Below the pieces are notes generated by a model that made no database searches, was not told the origin of the DNA, and was given only the letters and a program-made list of their open reading frames with translations. From assembly GCF_003815915.1 (NCBI RefSeq), contig NZ_CP033929.1, forward strand, positions 2,852,001 to 2,916,000: a stretch of DNA of 64,000 nt, read 5' to 3'. The stretch's first letter is position 1, and each line of letters opens with the position of its first letter. The translations under genes and the position numbers were made by a program. The stretch comes from Chryseobacterium indoltheticum (lineage in GTDB: Bacteria; Bacteroidota; Bacteroidia; Flavobacteriales; Weeksellaceae). This document shows, piece by piece, positions 1 through 9,118 of this stretch.

Positions 1-1322
1 ATTTTCGCTTTGTCTTTATAAATATTCAAAGCACGGCTCATTGCGTGAATGATATCATCTACCCCTGGGTAAGTAAAATTCAAGCCGGAACCTCCGGTTG
101 TAATATCTTTTACAGTATCTCTCAATCCGCCGGTGTAGCTTACGACAGGAACAGTTCCGTAACGCATCGCATACATCTGATTGAGACCACAAGGTTCAAC
201 TCTAGAAGGCATCAACAAAAAATCTGCCGAAGCGTAAATTTTGTGAGAAAGATGTTCTTTATATCCTATATCTGTGGCAAAATTCGAGTATACAGAATTA
301 AGCTCTCTCAACTGTTGTTCTATATAAGCATTACCTGAGCCAAGCACCATAATATTTAACCCTCCAAAACTTTGCTTTATGCTTCTCCAGATTAGATCCG
401 GCAGCAAATCGGCACCTTTTTCTGTGGCAAATCTTCCGATAAATGCAAATAAAGGAAGATCAGGATTTAAGCCATATTCCTTACAAAGTTTAATTTTATT
501 TTTTTTCTTCGTTTTTAAAACGTTTTTAGTGTTAAAATTAAAATCGATCATCGGATCGGTCTGAGGATTCCAGACATCGGTATCGATACCGTTGATAATC
601 CCGTATGCTTTAGAGAACTCTTCTCTTACTAAACTTTCAAGACCTCTGAAGCTCACAAACAACTCTTCAAGGTAACCCTCCGAAACTGTCGTAAAAGCAC
701 CGCAGCATTTAATCATACTAGCCAAAGGATTGATAAGACCATTCCAATCCAGAAGTCCCCATTTATAATGATCAAAAGCAGGCATATAGCTTACCATATC
801 CCAACTCATCATTCCCTGATATTCGCCGTTGTGAATGGTTCCGACAGTTTTAACGCCTTTCAGAAATTCAAATTCGTAACAGTTTTCTATCATAAAAGGA
901 ACCAAACCTGTGTGATAATCATGACAATGCAAAACATCAGGACGTATTTTCATGGCAGACAACCAATGCAGAACGCCATGTTGGAAAGCTAAAAACTGAA
1001 AATTTTCATCTGCATATCCGTAAGGATTTTCGCGGTCAAGTAATCCCGGTATTTTCACCATAAACAATTCAAATCCCAATACATCAGTAGTCTCTTTCAA
1101 CACCTGTACCTGAAGCATATTGGATCCCTGATGAATAAAACCGTCAAAAACTATTTCAAAATCATAATCATACACAAAATGCTTGTTGTACCAAGGCATT
1201 ACCACTTTTGCATTGACGTCTTTTATTTTATTCTGATATTTTGGTAAAGCACCGACCACATCTGCAAGTCCGCCAACTTTTGCTACGGGATAACATTCTG
1301 TACTGAGGTGAAATATTGTCAT
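1..1322 (-). CDS. glgA: Glycogen synthase, N-terminal ~440 residues (runs off window)
   Basis: Transfers glucose from ADP-glucose (or UDP-glucose) to growing alpha-1,4-glucan; cytoplasmic GT5 enzyme of glycogen synthesis. The minus strand translates without a stop from ATG at 1322 to base 1. Visible motifs are the N-terminal nucleotide-sugar loop KVGGLADVVGALPK (about residues 15-28), CHDYHTGLVPFM, the GTIHNGEYQG segment, NGIDTDVWNP, FIGRFATEKG opening the second Rossmann domain, and the C-terminal active-site segment SRVEPCGLNQMYAMRYG. The start codon overlaps the glgB stop by 4 nt (ATGA), so the two are translationally coupled in a glgB-glgA operon. The last roughly 30-40 residues lie outside the window. 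Assignment to glycogen rather than starch-type synthase follows from the glgB partner. Confidence 0.95.
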   Translation of the reverse strand, partial: MTIFHLSTECYPVAKVGGLADVVGALPKYQNKIKDVNAKVVMPWYNKHFVYDYDFEIVFDGFIHQGSNMLQVQVLKETTDVLGFELFMVKIPGLLDRENPYGYADENFQFLAFQHGVLHWLSAMKIRPDVLHCHDYHTGLVPFMIENCYEFEFLKGVKTVGTIHNGEYQGMMSWDMVSYMPAFDHYKWGLLDWNGLINPLASMIKCCGAFTTVSEGYLEELFVSFRGLESLVREEFSKAYGIINGIDTDVWNPQTDPMIDFNFNTKNVLKTKKKNKIKLCKEYGLNPDLPLFAFIGRFATEKGADLLPDLIWRSIKQSFGGLNIMVLGSGNAYIEQQLRELNSVYSNFATDIGYKEHLSHKIYASADFLLMPSRVEPCGLNQMYAMRYGTVPVVSYTGGLRDTVKDITTGGSGLNFTYPGVDDIIHAMSRALNIYKDKAK

Positions 1323-3271
1323 TTTTTATGTTGTTTAATCCTATTTAATTTATAATTTTTATCTTTTCTCTGTCTTAAAACTATTCCTGAAAGTGGCGGA
1401 AGATTGAGACTGATTGATTTTGGACGATTCATCCATTCATCACGATCTTCTCTGAAAATATTGGCAACTACTCCGCTTCCACTATATTTTTCATCATCAG
1501 AATTAAGAACCACTTCCCATTGTGTGCCTGAATTTACGCCAACTTTATAATCTAAAACATTAGGCGTAAGATTTAAGATCACCATAAAAACATCATCTCT
1601 TTTCTTCCCTTTTCTTAAATAAATATAAACGGAATTATCCTGATCGTTGGCTTCAACCCATTCAAAACCATTTTGGTTAAACTGATTTTCAAAAAGTGCT
1701 GTTTCGCTTTTATAAAGATGATTCAAATCTTTCACTAAAGTTTGCAAACCTTTATGTACCGTATATTGCAATAAATGCCAATCTAAGCTTTTCTTAAAAT
1801 TCCATTCGTTGGTTTGCCCGAATTCATCTCCCATAAAAAGCAATTTTGCTCCGGGATGGGTAAACATATAAACATACAAGGCTCTGAGATTGGCAAATTT
1901 CTGCCATTCGTCACCTTTCATCTTGTAGATCAAACTGGCTTTTCCATGCACCACTTCATCATGTGAAAGCGGAATCATATAATTTTCATTATACATGTAC
2001 ATCGACGAAAAAGTGAGCTTGTGGTGATGGTTTTTTCGGTCTGCAGGATCTTCTTTAAAGTAAAATAAAGTATCATGCATCCAGCCCATCATCCATTTCA
2101 TTCCAAATCCTACGCCACCGTCGTGCACAGGTTTTGTCAGCATTGGAAAATCTGAACTTTCTTCTGCAATGGTTATTATATTATCTCCGAATTCTTTATA
2201 AACGGCAGTATTAAATTCCTGTAGGAAAGTTTTCGCTTCAAGATTTACGTTTTCACCAAAAATATTAGGTTCCCATTCACCTTCATTTCTTGAGTAATCC
2301 AGATGAAGCATAGACGTTACTGCATCTACCCGAAGCCCATCTGCATGATAACGATCTAGCCAGAACACTGCATTTGAGATCAGGAAAGACTTCACTTCAT
2401 TTCGCCCATAATTAAAAATATATGATTTCCAATCCGGATGAAACCCTTTTCTCGGATCTTCATGTTCATATAAATAAGAACCGTCAAAACGATGCAAACC
2501 ATTGGCATCACCCGGAAAATGCGAAGGAACCCAATCTAAAATAACGCCAATATTATTTTTGTGAAGTTCATTAATCAGAAACATTAAATCCTGCGGAGAG
2601 CCGAAGCGAGAGGTTGCGGCAAAAAAACCGGTTATCTGATATCCCCAACTCGGATCATACGGATACTCCATTACAGGCATAAATTCTACATGCGTAAAAC
2701 CCATTTCGGTAATATACGTAACCAGCTTTGCGGCTATATCTCTATAATTTAAAAATAATTCAGGATGATCTTCATTTCGCATCCATGAAGCTAAATGTAT
2801 TTCATAAACAGAAATAGGCGCATCTAGACTGTTTTTCTTCCAGCGTTTTTCGAGCCATTCCTTATCTTCCCATTCGTACCAGTTGGTAGAAACCATGGAA
2901 GCTGCCTGAAGGTTTTGTTCCCAGCTTAATGCATAAGGATCGCTTTTTTCTAAAATCTGTCCCTGAGCTGTTTCTATCGCATATTTATAAAGTGTACCCC
3001 ACGAAAGCGCAGGAATAAAACCCTCCCAGATACCGGATTGATCCCATCTGGGAAAAAGAATATGTTCACGGTGATTCCAGTTGTTAAAGTTCCCTATAAC
3101 AGACACTTTTTTCGCATTCGGAGCCCAAACCGAAAAATAAACCCCCTTTACTCCGTCTTTTTCAACAGAATGCGCACCAAACTTTTCATAGAGCTTGTAA
3201 TGTTTACCTTCTTTGAAAAGATATACATCGTGATCCGTAAAAAGGGTGTAGGTTTTTACAAAATTCATCAT
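1319..3271 (-). CDS. glgB: 1,4-alpha-glucan branching enzyme (GH13)
   Basis: Cuts alpha-1,4-glucan and re-attaches the piece as an alpha-1,6 branch. 650 aa, normal for the family. Residues about 30-115 form a CBM48/E-set domain (PNAKKVSVIGNFNNWN). The GH13 barrel carries region I DWVPSHF (246-252), region II GLRVDAV with nucleophile D316, region III IAEE with acid/base E370, and region IV PLSHDEV with H437-D438. The C-terminal beta domain ends in an Asn/Lys-rich tail. Two Met codons stand at the start and either could be used. It lies first in the glgB-glgA operon and is divergent from the esterase at 3438, with a 166-bp AT-rich promoter region between them. Confidence 0.95.
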   Translation of the reverse strand: MMNFVKTYTLFTDHDVYLFKEGKHYKLYEKFGAHSVEKDGVKGVYFSVWAPNAKKVSVIGNFNNWNHREHILFPRWDQSGIWEGFIPALSWGTLYKYAIETAQGQILEKSDPYALSWEQNLQAASMVSTNWYEWEDKEWLEKRWKKNSLDAPISVYEIHLASWMRNEDHPELFLNYRDIAAKLVTYITEMGFTHVEFMPVMEYPYDPSWGYQITGFFAATSRFGSPQDLMFLINELHKNNIGVILDWVPSHFPGDANGLHRFDGSYLYEHEDPRKGFHPDWKSYIFNYGRNEVKSFLISNAVFWLDRYHADGLRVDAVTSMLHLDYSRNEGEWEPNIFGENVNLEAKTFLQEFNTAVYKEFGDNIITIAEESSDFPMLTKPVHDGGVGFGMKWMMGWMHDTLFYFKEDPADRKNHHHKLTFSSMYMYNENYMIPLSHDEVVHGKASLIYKMKGDEWQKFANLRALYVYMFTHPGAKLLFMGDEFGQTNEWNFKKSLDWHLLQYTVHKGLQTLVKDLNHLYKSETALFENQFNQNGFEWVEANDQDNSVYIYLRKGKKRDDVFMVILNLTPNVLDYKVGVNSGTQWEVVLNSDDEKYSGSGVVANIFREDRDEWMNRPKSISLNLPPLSGIVLRQRKDKNYKLNRIKQHKK

Positions 3272-3437
3272 AATCGGTTTTTGGTCTAAATCATCTACAT
3301 CTATCTTTACTGAATAACGATGACTATCAAATATATGAAATTTTCCCTTGGCAGAAGCTATTTTTAATCAATATTAAAAAGAATTCATAAAAATATTTTT
3401 TATAAATTTAAAAGTTTTAAACCGTTAAAAACACTTA

Positions 3438-4559
3438 ATGAAATTTACACTCAATACGGCAGAAAAAGACAGCAGACCTATTTTTATCACCGGAAATTTT
3501 AATAAATGGAACCCGAAAGATTACAATTTTCAACTCGATATTTCGGATGAAAGTACATACAGCATTGAGATTGATGATCAGTTGCTTCCGGATGAGATCG
3601 AATACAAATTCACAAAAGGAGGCTGGGAAAATGTAGAATTAGACCAATACGGAAATATTACGCCAAACCGGAAAATCCAGAAACATTCGGCAAAAGCTAT
3701 TGATTTTGTAGAAAAATGGAGACTCAACTGGGGACCTTTCAAAGACGAGTTTTTCCCTATTGTTGAAATTATATCTGAAGAGTTTTACATTCCACAGCTG
3801 GAGCGTTACCGCAAAGTCTGGGCACTTCTTCCCTACGATTATTATATTTCAGATAAAAAATATCCCGTGCTTTATCTTCAGGATGCGCAGAATTTATTTA
3901 ACGAAGGAAGTAAGTACGGAAATTGGGAAATCGACAAAAAACTATCTATACTTGCTGAATACGGTCGTGGAGACGTTATCGTAATTGCGGTAGAACACGG
4001 CAGTGAAGACCGAATTAAGGAATATATTTTTGATAACGACAATATCACAAAAGGTTCCGAAGGAAAAAAATACATCCGTTTTATTGCAGATACATTAAAA
4101 CCTTTCGTTGACGATCATTACCGCACCAAAAAAGACCGTGAAAACACAGGAATCGGCGGAAGTTCTTTAGGCGCTTTAATCAGTATCTATAGCGGATTTT
4201 TATATCCAGAAGTTTATTCAAAACTGTTGATTTTTTCGCCTTCACTTTGGGTGGAACCCAACAACAGATTTCCGATGATGAGTTTTAAAATTCCCTATAA
4301 AATGAAAATTTATTTGTACGGAGGCGAAAAGGAAGGTTCTAAAATGGTAAAAAGAATCCAGCTATTCGAAAATTATCTGGAAAGATGGGAAAAGAAAAAT
4401 CTTTTTGATTTTGAATTTAAAACTAATATAAATCCCGAAGGTTCTCACAGCGAATTTCACTGGTCTCAGGAATTTCCGAGGGCAATCGAATGGTTGTTTT
4501 ATAATAATACCGAAAACCCTGTAGAAGTAAAACCTCATCAAGACACTATTAAAAATTAG
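3438..4559 (+). CDS. Putative esterase with N-terminal CBM48-like domain
   Basis: Alpha/beta-hydrolase of the esterase D (PF00756) type, 373 aa, no signal peptide, so probably cytoplasmic. Residues 12-60 (IFITGNFNKWNPKDYNFQ) look like the glycogen-binding CBM48/E-set fold also seen at the start of the neighbouring glgB. The hydrolase core runs about 110-355, with nucleophile elbow GSSLG (S243), an oxyanion-type WALLPYDYY strand and a late His in GSHSEFHW. The gene ends 3 nt before the aminopeptidase at 4563, so the two are co-transcribed. Related proteins are often named enterobactin or ferri-siderophore esterases, but the CBM48-like domain and the glg neighbours argue for a carbohydrate-linked or general ester substrate. 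Substrate unknown. Confidence 0.75.
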   Translation: MKFTLNTAEKDSRPIFITGNFNKWNPKDYNFQLDISDESTYSIEIDDQLLPDEIEYKFTKGGWENVELDQYGNITPNRKIQKHSAKAIDFVEKWRLNWGPFKDEFFPIVEIISEEFYIPQLERYRKVWALLPYDYYISDKKYPVLYLQDAQNLFNEGSKYGNWEIDKKLSILAEYGRGDVIVIAVEHGSEDRIKEYIFDNDNITKGSEGKKYIRFIADTLKPFVDDHYRTKKDRENTGIGGSSLGALISIYSGFLYPEVYSKLLIFSPSLWVEPNNRFPMMSFKIPYKMKIYLYGGEKEGSKMVKRIQLFENYLERWEKKNLFDFEFKTNINPEGSHSEFHWSQEFPRAIEWLFYNNTENPVEVKPHQDTIKN

Positions 4560-4562
4560 ATT

Positions 4563-5978
4563 ATGAAATTATTCAACAAAAAAAATAAACAGTACACACA
4601 GATCTTTCAATTATTTACAGAAGAAACCTGGGATTTACATTCTAAAAATTTCAACAAAAATATAACACTGCTTTTCGCAGGTAAAAAACACGAAATTTTC
4701 ATTGAAACAAGTGAAGAAACTATTATTTATTATATAGGTCTAGGAAAAGAAACTTTACAGAATTTTGAATTTCAACAGATTGGAATGAAATTTTCTCAGA
4801 CTCAGAAAAAAAATATACAAACCGTTCCTACCCTATTGATCTCTGAATTTATTAATGAAAAACAGTTTGAAGATTTCGCAAAAGGAATGCTCTTGGGAAC
4901 TTACGCCTATCCATTTGATAAAAATCATCCTTTTTGGAACGAGTCTTTTGAGCTTCACTTCGGAAATTTAAGTCAGAAAAAACTCGAAACTATTTCTTTA
5001 AGAATAGATGCCATTTGCGAAGGACAAGCAGCTTGTCAGGATTGGCTTAATAAACCAGCTAATTTAAAAAAGCCTGAAATTTTCAATACTTATCTTAAAA
5101 ATCTAGCCAAGAAAAACCAGTTGAAATATACCGTTTTTAATAGAAAAAAATGCGAAGAATTGGGTCTGGGAGCTTTCCTTTCGGTAAATCAGGGAAGTGC
5201 TTACGATGCGGCTTTTACAATTTTAGAATATAAAACAACGGAGAAAAATGCCAAAACTTTCGGGCTTGTAGGAAAATGCGTTTTATTTGATACAGGAGGA
5301 ATATCCATTAAGGCGTCAGACAATATGCACTACATGAAATCTGATATGGGAGGCGCAACAGCCGTGATTGGTGCGCTCATTTATGCATCACAAATGAAAC
5401 TTCCCGTTAACATTACCGCGATTTTACCGATTACTGACAACGCAGTTTCAGAAAATGCCTATTTACCCAGCGATGTAATTACTGCTTACAACGGAAAAAC
5501 AATTGAAGTTTTAAACACCGATGCAGAAGGCAGAATGACTCTTGCAGATGGTTTATCTTATCTTTCAAAAAATTACAAAACTGATATTTTGATCGATCTT
5601 GCAACCCTTACAGGAAGTTCTGTAAGGATGTTTGGAGATACTTGCGGGGCAATGTTTTCGAACAATGAAGACTTGAAAAACATGTTGCTTAAAACAGGTG
5701 ATAAAACCAATCAACGCCTTTGGAATCTACCTTTATGGGATGTTTGGTTGGATGATTTCAAATCTGATGTTGCCGATTTTAAAAATATATCAATGAAGCC
5801 TCTCGGTGACTGTATTATTGCTGCGAAATTTTTGGAGCAGTTCATCGAAGGTCATCCAAACTGGGCACATCTCGACATTGCAGGAGTGGCGTTTGGAAAC
5901 GTAGGATATGCTAAAGATAAAGCAGCAACCGGCTTTGGAGTACAACTATTGGCCGATTTAATTGAAAATTATCATTAA
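4563..5978 (+). CDS. Leucyl aminopeptidase family M17
   Basis: Cytoplasmic di-metal aminopeptidase releasing N-terminal residues from short peptides. 471 aa with a variable N-terminal domain (1-150) and a catalytic C-terminal domain. Signature motifs are LFDTGGISIK (241-250; metal/catalytic Lys), MKSDMGGA with metal ligand D261, and NTDAEGR (318-324), which supplies metal ligands D320 and E322 and the catalytic Arg. The usual second glycine of GKG is Cys here (GKCVLFDTGG), a mild deviation. Start ATG 3 nt after the esterase stop, so translationally close. It lies next to the ATP-grasp/YbdK cluster and could recycle peptides made there, but it may equally be a housekeeping peptidase. Confidence 0.9.
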   Translation: MKLFNKKNKQYTQIFQLFTEETWDLHSKNFNKNITLLFAGKKHEIFIETSEETIIYYIGLGKETLQNFEFQQIGMKFSQTQKKNIQTVPTLLISEFINEKQFEDFAKGMLLGTYAYPFDKNHPFWNESFELHFGNLSQKKLETISLRIDAICEGQAACQDWLNKPANLKKPEIFNTYLKNLAKKNQLKYTVFNRKKCEELGLGAFLSVNQGSAYDAAFTILEYKTTEKNAKTFGLVGKCVLFDTGGISIKASDNMHYMKSDMGGATAVIGALIYASQMKLPVNITAILPITDNAVSENAYLPSDVITAYNGKTIEVLNTDAEGRMTLADGLSYLSKNYKTDILIDLATLTGSSVRMFGDTCGAMFSNNEDLKNMLLKTGDKTNQRLWNLPLWDVWLDDFKSDVADFKNISMKPLGDCIIAAKFLEQFIEGHPNWAHLDIAGVAFGNVGYAKDKAATGFGVQLLADLIENYH

Positions 5979-6118
5979 AAATTAGTTTTTTAAAAATTTT
6001 CTTCTTATACTTGATTAGTAATTTTCAAAAGCATATCGATTACCAGTTTTTAGTATTAAATAATCAATAATCATAAGCTTTTATTTTTTATAATTTAATA
6101 AAAATTAAAAATCATTAT

Positions 6119-7330
6119 ATGAAGGAGAAAACCATCGTGTGCATTTCGTGCTACTATAAAGGTTACGATTTTATGGATGAGATGAAAAAACTCGGAAATA
6201 AAATTATCCTCATTACGTCGGAGAATTTAAAAGACAAAAACTGGCCATGGCACGCTGTTGATGAAGTTTTCTACATGCCCGAACTTAAACCTTCGGTTTG
6301 GAATCTCGACCACCTTATTCAGGGCTTCTCTCATTTGATGAAAAGTCGAAAAGTAGATGCGGTTATCGCCTTAGATGATTATGATGTTGAAAAAGCAGCT
6401 CTGATTCGTGAGACATTCCGTATCCCCGGAATGGGACAGACAACGCATCGTTATTTCAGAGACAAACTGGCCATGCGGCAGAAAGCAAAAGATTCCGCAA
6501 TCAATGTTCCTGAATTCATCGCCGTGTTTAATGATCAGGAAGTAAAAGATTTCTTTGATAAAGTTTCTCCGCCCTGGGTTTTAAAACCACGATCAGAAGC
6601 TTCGGCCTCAGGAATCAAAAAGTTAAAAAATCAGGAAGAACTTTGGGAAGCACTTGAAAAGCTTGGCGAAGAGAGACATCTATTTCTTCTTGAAAGCTTT
6701 AAACCCGGTGACGTTTATCACGTTGACAGCTTAACATTTAATAAAGAAATTGTCTTTACCTCGGCTTCAAAATATCTTGCTCCTCCGATGCAGGTCTCTC
6801 ACGAAGGTGGCGTTTTCCGCACCAAAACTTTAGGTAGATATTCTGAAGAATTCAAAGCTTTAGAAGAAGCCAATGCGAAAGTTTTATCGAATTTCGGTTT
6901 ACAAAACGGGGCTACTCACACAGAGTTTATTCGTGGTAAAGAAGATGGAAAATGGTATTTCCTTGAAACCTCTTCAAGAGTGGGAGGCGCTCATATTCCT
7001 GATTTAGTCGAGGCTTCGAGCAATATTAATATTTGGCGAGAATGGGCAAAAATTGAAGATGCGCTTTTAAGAGGCAATCATTATGAAGTTTCAAAACCTA
7101 CAGGATATTATTCAGGATTAATTGTCGCATTGATTAAAGATTTAGCTCCCAATTATAAGGATTTTGAGTGTGAGGAGGTCGTAAAATTTCTTCCAATTGA
7201 TTATCATGTAGGAATTGTTTACAAATCAAGCGATTCTGCTATTGTTCAGGAAAGATTAGATTTTGCAGCAGAAAAGATTCACGCTGAAATGCTGAATGTA
7301 CTTCCTCCGAAAGACAAACCATCAAGCTAA
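6119..7330 (+). CDS. ATP-grasp family ligase
   Basis: Predicted carboxylate-amine/thiol ligase activating a carboxylate as acyl-phosphate. 403 aa. The N-terminal pre-ATP-grasp Rossmann-like domain (1-105) is followed by the ATP-grasp fold: the ATP-binding Lys lies in WVLKPRSEASASG (K156) and the metal-binding acidic residues in THTEFIRG (E269) and YFLETSSRVGGAH (E283, R287). It resembles carbamoyl-phosphate-synthase-large-subunit/D-Ala-D-Ala-type ligases, not RimK. It opens a run of same-strand genes (esterase, second ATP-grasp, YbdK, GATase) with gaps of about 25-55 bp. Substrates cannot be read from the sequence. A 140-bp AT-rich gap precedes it and probably contains its promoter. Confidence 0.85.
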   Translation: MKEKTIVCISCYYKGYDFMDEMKKLGNKIILITSENLKDKNWPWHAVDEVFYMPELKPSVWNLDHLIQGFSHLMKSRKVDAVIALDDYDVEKAALIRETFRIPGMGQTTHRYFRDKLAMRQKAKDSAINVPEFIAVFNDQEVKDFFDKVSPPWVLKPRSEASASGIKKLKNQEELWEALEKLGEERHLFLLESFKPGDVYHVDSLTFNKEIVFTSASKYLAPPMQVSHEGGVFRTKTLGRYSEEFKALEEANAKVLSNFGLQNGATHTEFIRGKEDGKWYFLETSSRVGGAHIPDLVEASSNINIWREWAKIEDALLRGNHYEVSKPTGYYSGLIVALIKDLAPNYKDFECEEVVKFLPIDYHVGIVYKSSDSAIVQERLDFAAEKIHAEMLNVLPPKDKPSS

Positions 7331-7385
7331 GATGCTAGATGCAAAATTATTATCTATTACTCATTACTTATCAATTATAAAAAAT

Positions 7386-8096
7386 ATGCCACACATAGAA
7401 CATACTGATTATTACTCACACATATTAGGAACAAGCCTAAAAGTAGAAATTACAGGACATTATGGCTATCCGATTATTATGTTTCCGACTTCTCAGGGTT
7501 TATATACTCAAAACCATGATTTTCACCTGAACAGCAGTATCAATTATTTTATTGAGCAGGGAAAAGTGAAACTATACAATATACAGACGATTGATTCTTG
7601 GAGTTTTTATGACGAAAAAATTTCGCCTCAGCAAAGAATCAGAAATTATGAAAAATACGTGCAGTTTCTGATTCAGGAGTTTGTTCCTTATATTCAAAAG
7701 ATTCATCAAGTACATCGTGTTGCTATTGCAGGAGCGAGTTTCGGGGGTTATCATGCAGCGAATTTTGCATTCAGATTTCCTGATGTGATTTCGCATTTAT
7801 TCTGTCTTTCGGGCGCATTCAGCATCAGAAATTTTATGGATGGATATGATGATGACCTCGTTTATTTTAACTGTCCGAGAGAGTTTGTGAAAAATGATGA
7901 GGCATGGAAATACAAACACATGCATATTGTTTTGAGCACCTCAGATGAAGACATCTGTAAAGATAAAAATGTGGAAATGGCAGCTATTTTAGCCTCCAAA
8001 GGAATTGATTTCTGGTACGATGAAAAAAGATGGATCAATCACGACTGGCCTCTCTGGAGAATGACTTTCCCAACATATATAGGCACATTTTTCTAA
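7386..8096 (+). CDS. Esterase D-type alpha/beta hydrolase
   Basis: 236 aa from the ATG at 7386. An in-frame extension back to 7296 would overlap the upstream ATP-grasp gene and starts with unrelated sequence, so the internal ATG is preferred. The nucleophile elbow is GASFGG (S118), with a catalytic-type His near the C-terminus in NHDWPLW. No signal peptide, so cytoplasmic. The fold matches short putative esterases found next to ATP-grasp and YbdK genes in Bacteroidetes (from memory, not searched). In an operon of ligases it may deacylate, transfer or release the product. Actual substrate unknown. Confidence 0.8.
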   Translation: MPHIEHTDYYSHILGTSLKVEITGHYGYPIIMFPTSQGLYTQNHDFHLNSSINYFIEQGKVKLYNIQTIDSWSFYDEKISPQQRIRNYEKYVQFLIQEFVPYIQKIHQVHRVAIAGASFGGYHAANFAFRFPDVISHLFCLSGAFSIRNFMDGYDDDLVYFNCPREFVKNDEAWKYKHMHIVLSTSDEDICKDKNVEMAAILASKGIDFWYDEKRWINHDWPLWRMTFPTYIGTFF

Positions 8097-8138
8097 TCAA
8101 ATAATTCAAAATATTAATACTAATAAAAAAACAAAATT

Positions 8139-9092
8139 ATGGCAAAAAAAGTAGGAATTTTATTCGGGATGGAAGACACTTTTCCGTGGGCATTTATTGA
8201 TAAAGTAAACGAGCTCGGAAAGGGAGAAATTATCGCTGAAGCAGTGAATATAGATAAACTGGAACAAGGTGCAGACTACGGATATGCTGTAATTATCGAC
8301 CGAATTTCCCAGGATGTCCCTTTTTACAGAGCTTATCTGAAAAACGCAGCTTTAAATGGAACCTATGTCATTAATAATCCTTTTTGGTGGAGCGCTGATG
8401 AAAAATTCTTCAACAATGCTCTAATGACGAAACTCGGAATTCCTTTGCCTAAAACAGTTTTGCTTCCTTCACATGAAAGACCTACCGACACTTCAGAAAC
8501 TTCATTCAGAAATTTAAAATTTCCACACGATTGGGAATACATCTTTGATTATGTAGGATTTCCGGCATACATGAAACCTCACGACGGCGGTGGCTGGAAA
8601 AGCGTTTACAGAGTAGAAAATCCGCAGGATCTTTGGGATAAACTAAGCGAAACAGAGCAATTGGTCATGATGGTTCAGGAAGAAATTGTATTTCAGGATT
8701 ATTACAGAGTGTATTGTTTAGGGCAAAAATACGTTCACATCATGCCTTACGAGCCAAGAAATGCACCTCATCTGAGATATGAAACAACGCATCAGACGGA
8801 AGGTGAAGATTTAAAAAAACTACTGAAAACAATTCATGATTACACGATTAAAATGAACCAGGCTTTAGGATATGATTTCAACACCGTTGAATTTGCGGTA
8901 AAAGACGGAATTCCGTATGCGATTGATTTTTGTAATCCAGCTCCTGATGCAGACAAGAACTCTGTTGGAGAAGAAAATTTCGCATGGATTGTAGAACATT
9001 CTGCAAAATTAGCCATTGAAAAAGCTAAAGAATACGTTCCCGGAAAACCTAATATTTCGTGGGGAACCTTTGTAAAAGATTCTGTAAAATAA
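8139..9092 (+). CDS. ATP-grasp family ligase (RimK/GshB-like size)
   Basis: 317 aa ATP-dependent ligase predicted to join a carboxylate to an amine. N-terminal domain (1-95; KVGILFGMEDTFPWAF), ATP-binding Lys in FPAYMKPHDGGGWKS (K146) followed by a Gly-rich loop, and catalytic metal ligands near E251, D263 and N266 (VEFAVKDGIPYAIDFCNP). It is shorter than, and not obviously homologous outside the fold to, the ATP-grasp at 6119, so the two probably catalyse different steps. It lies 42 bp after the esterase and 26 bp before the YbdK gene, a layout typical of one operon. Product and acceptor are unknown. Confidence 0.85.
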   Translation: MAKKVGILFGMEDTFPWAFIDKVNELGKGEIIAEAVNIDKLEQGADYGYAVIIDRISQDVPFYRAYLKNAALNGTYVINNPFWWSADEKFFNNALMTKLGIPLPKTVLLPSHERPTDTSETSFRNLKFPHDWEYIFDYVGFPAYMKPHDGGGWKSVYRVENPQDLWDKLSETEQLVMMVQEEIVFQDYYRVYCLGQKYVHIMPYEPRNAPHLRYETTHQTEGEDLKKLLKTIHDYTIKMNQALGYDFNTVEFAVKDGIPYAIDFCNPAPDADKNSVGEENFAWIVEHSAKLAIEKAKEYVPGKPNISWGTFVKDSVK

Positions 9093-9118
9093 AACATTAA
9101 AAAAACACTGAAAAAAAA

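Noticed and set aside
7296..7385. N-terminal extension of the esterase at 7386
   Set aside because: It overlaps the preceding ATP-grasp gene and has no family similarity; the ATG at 7386 begins the conserved part.
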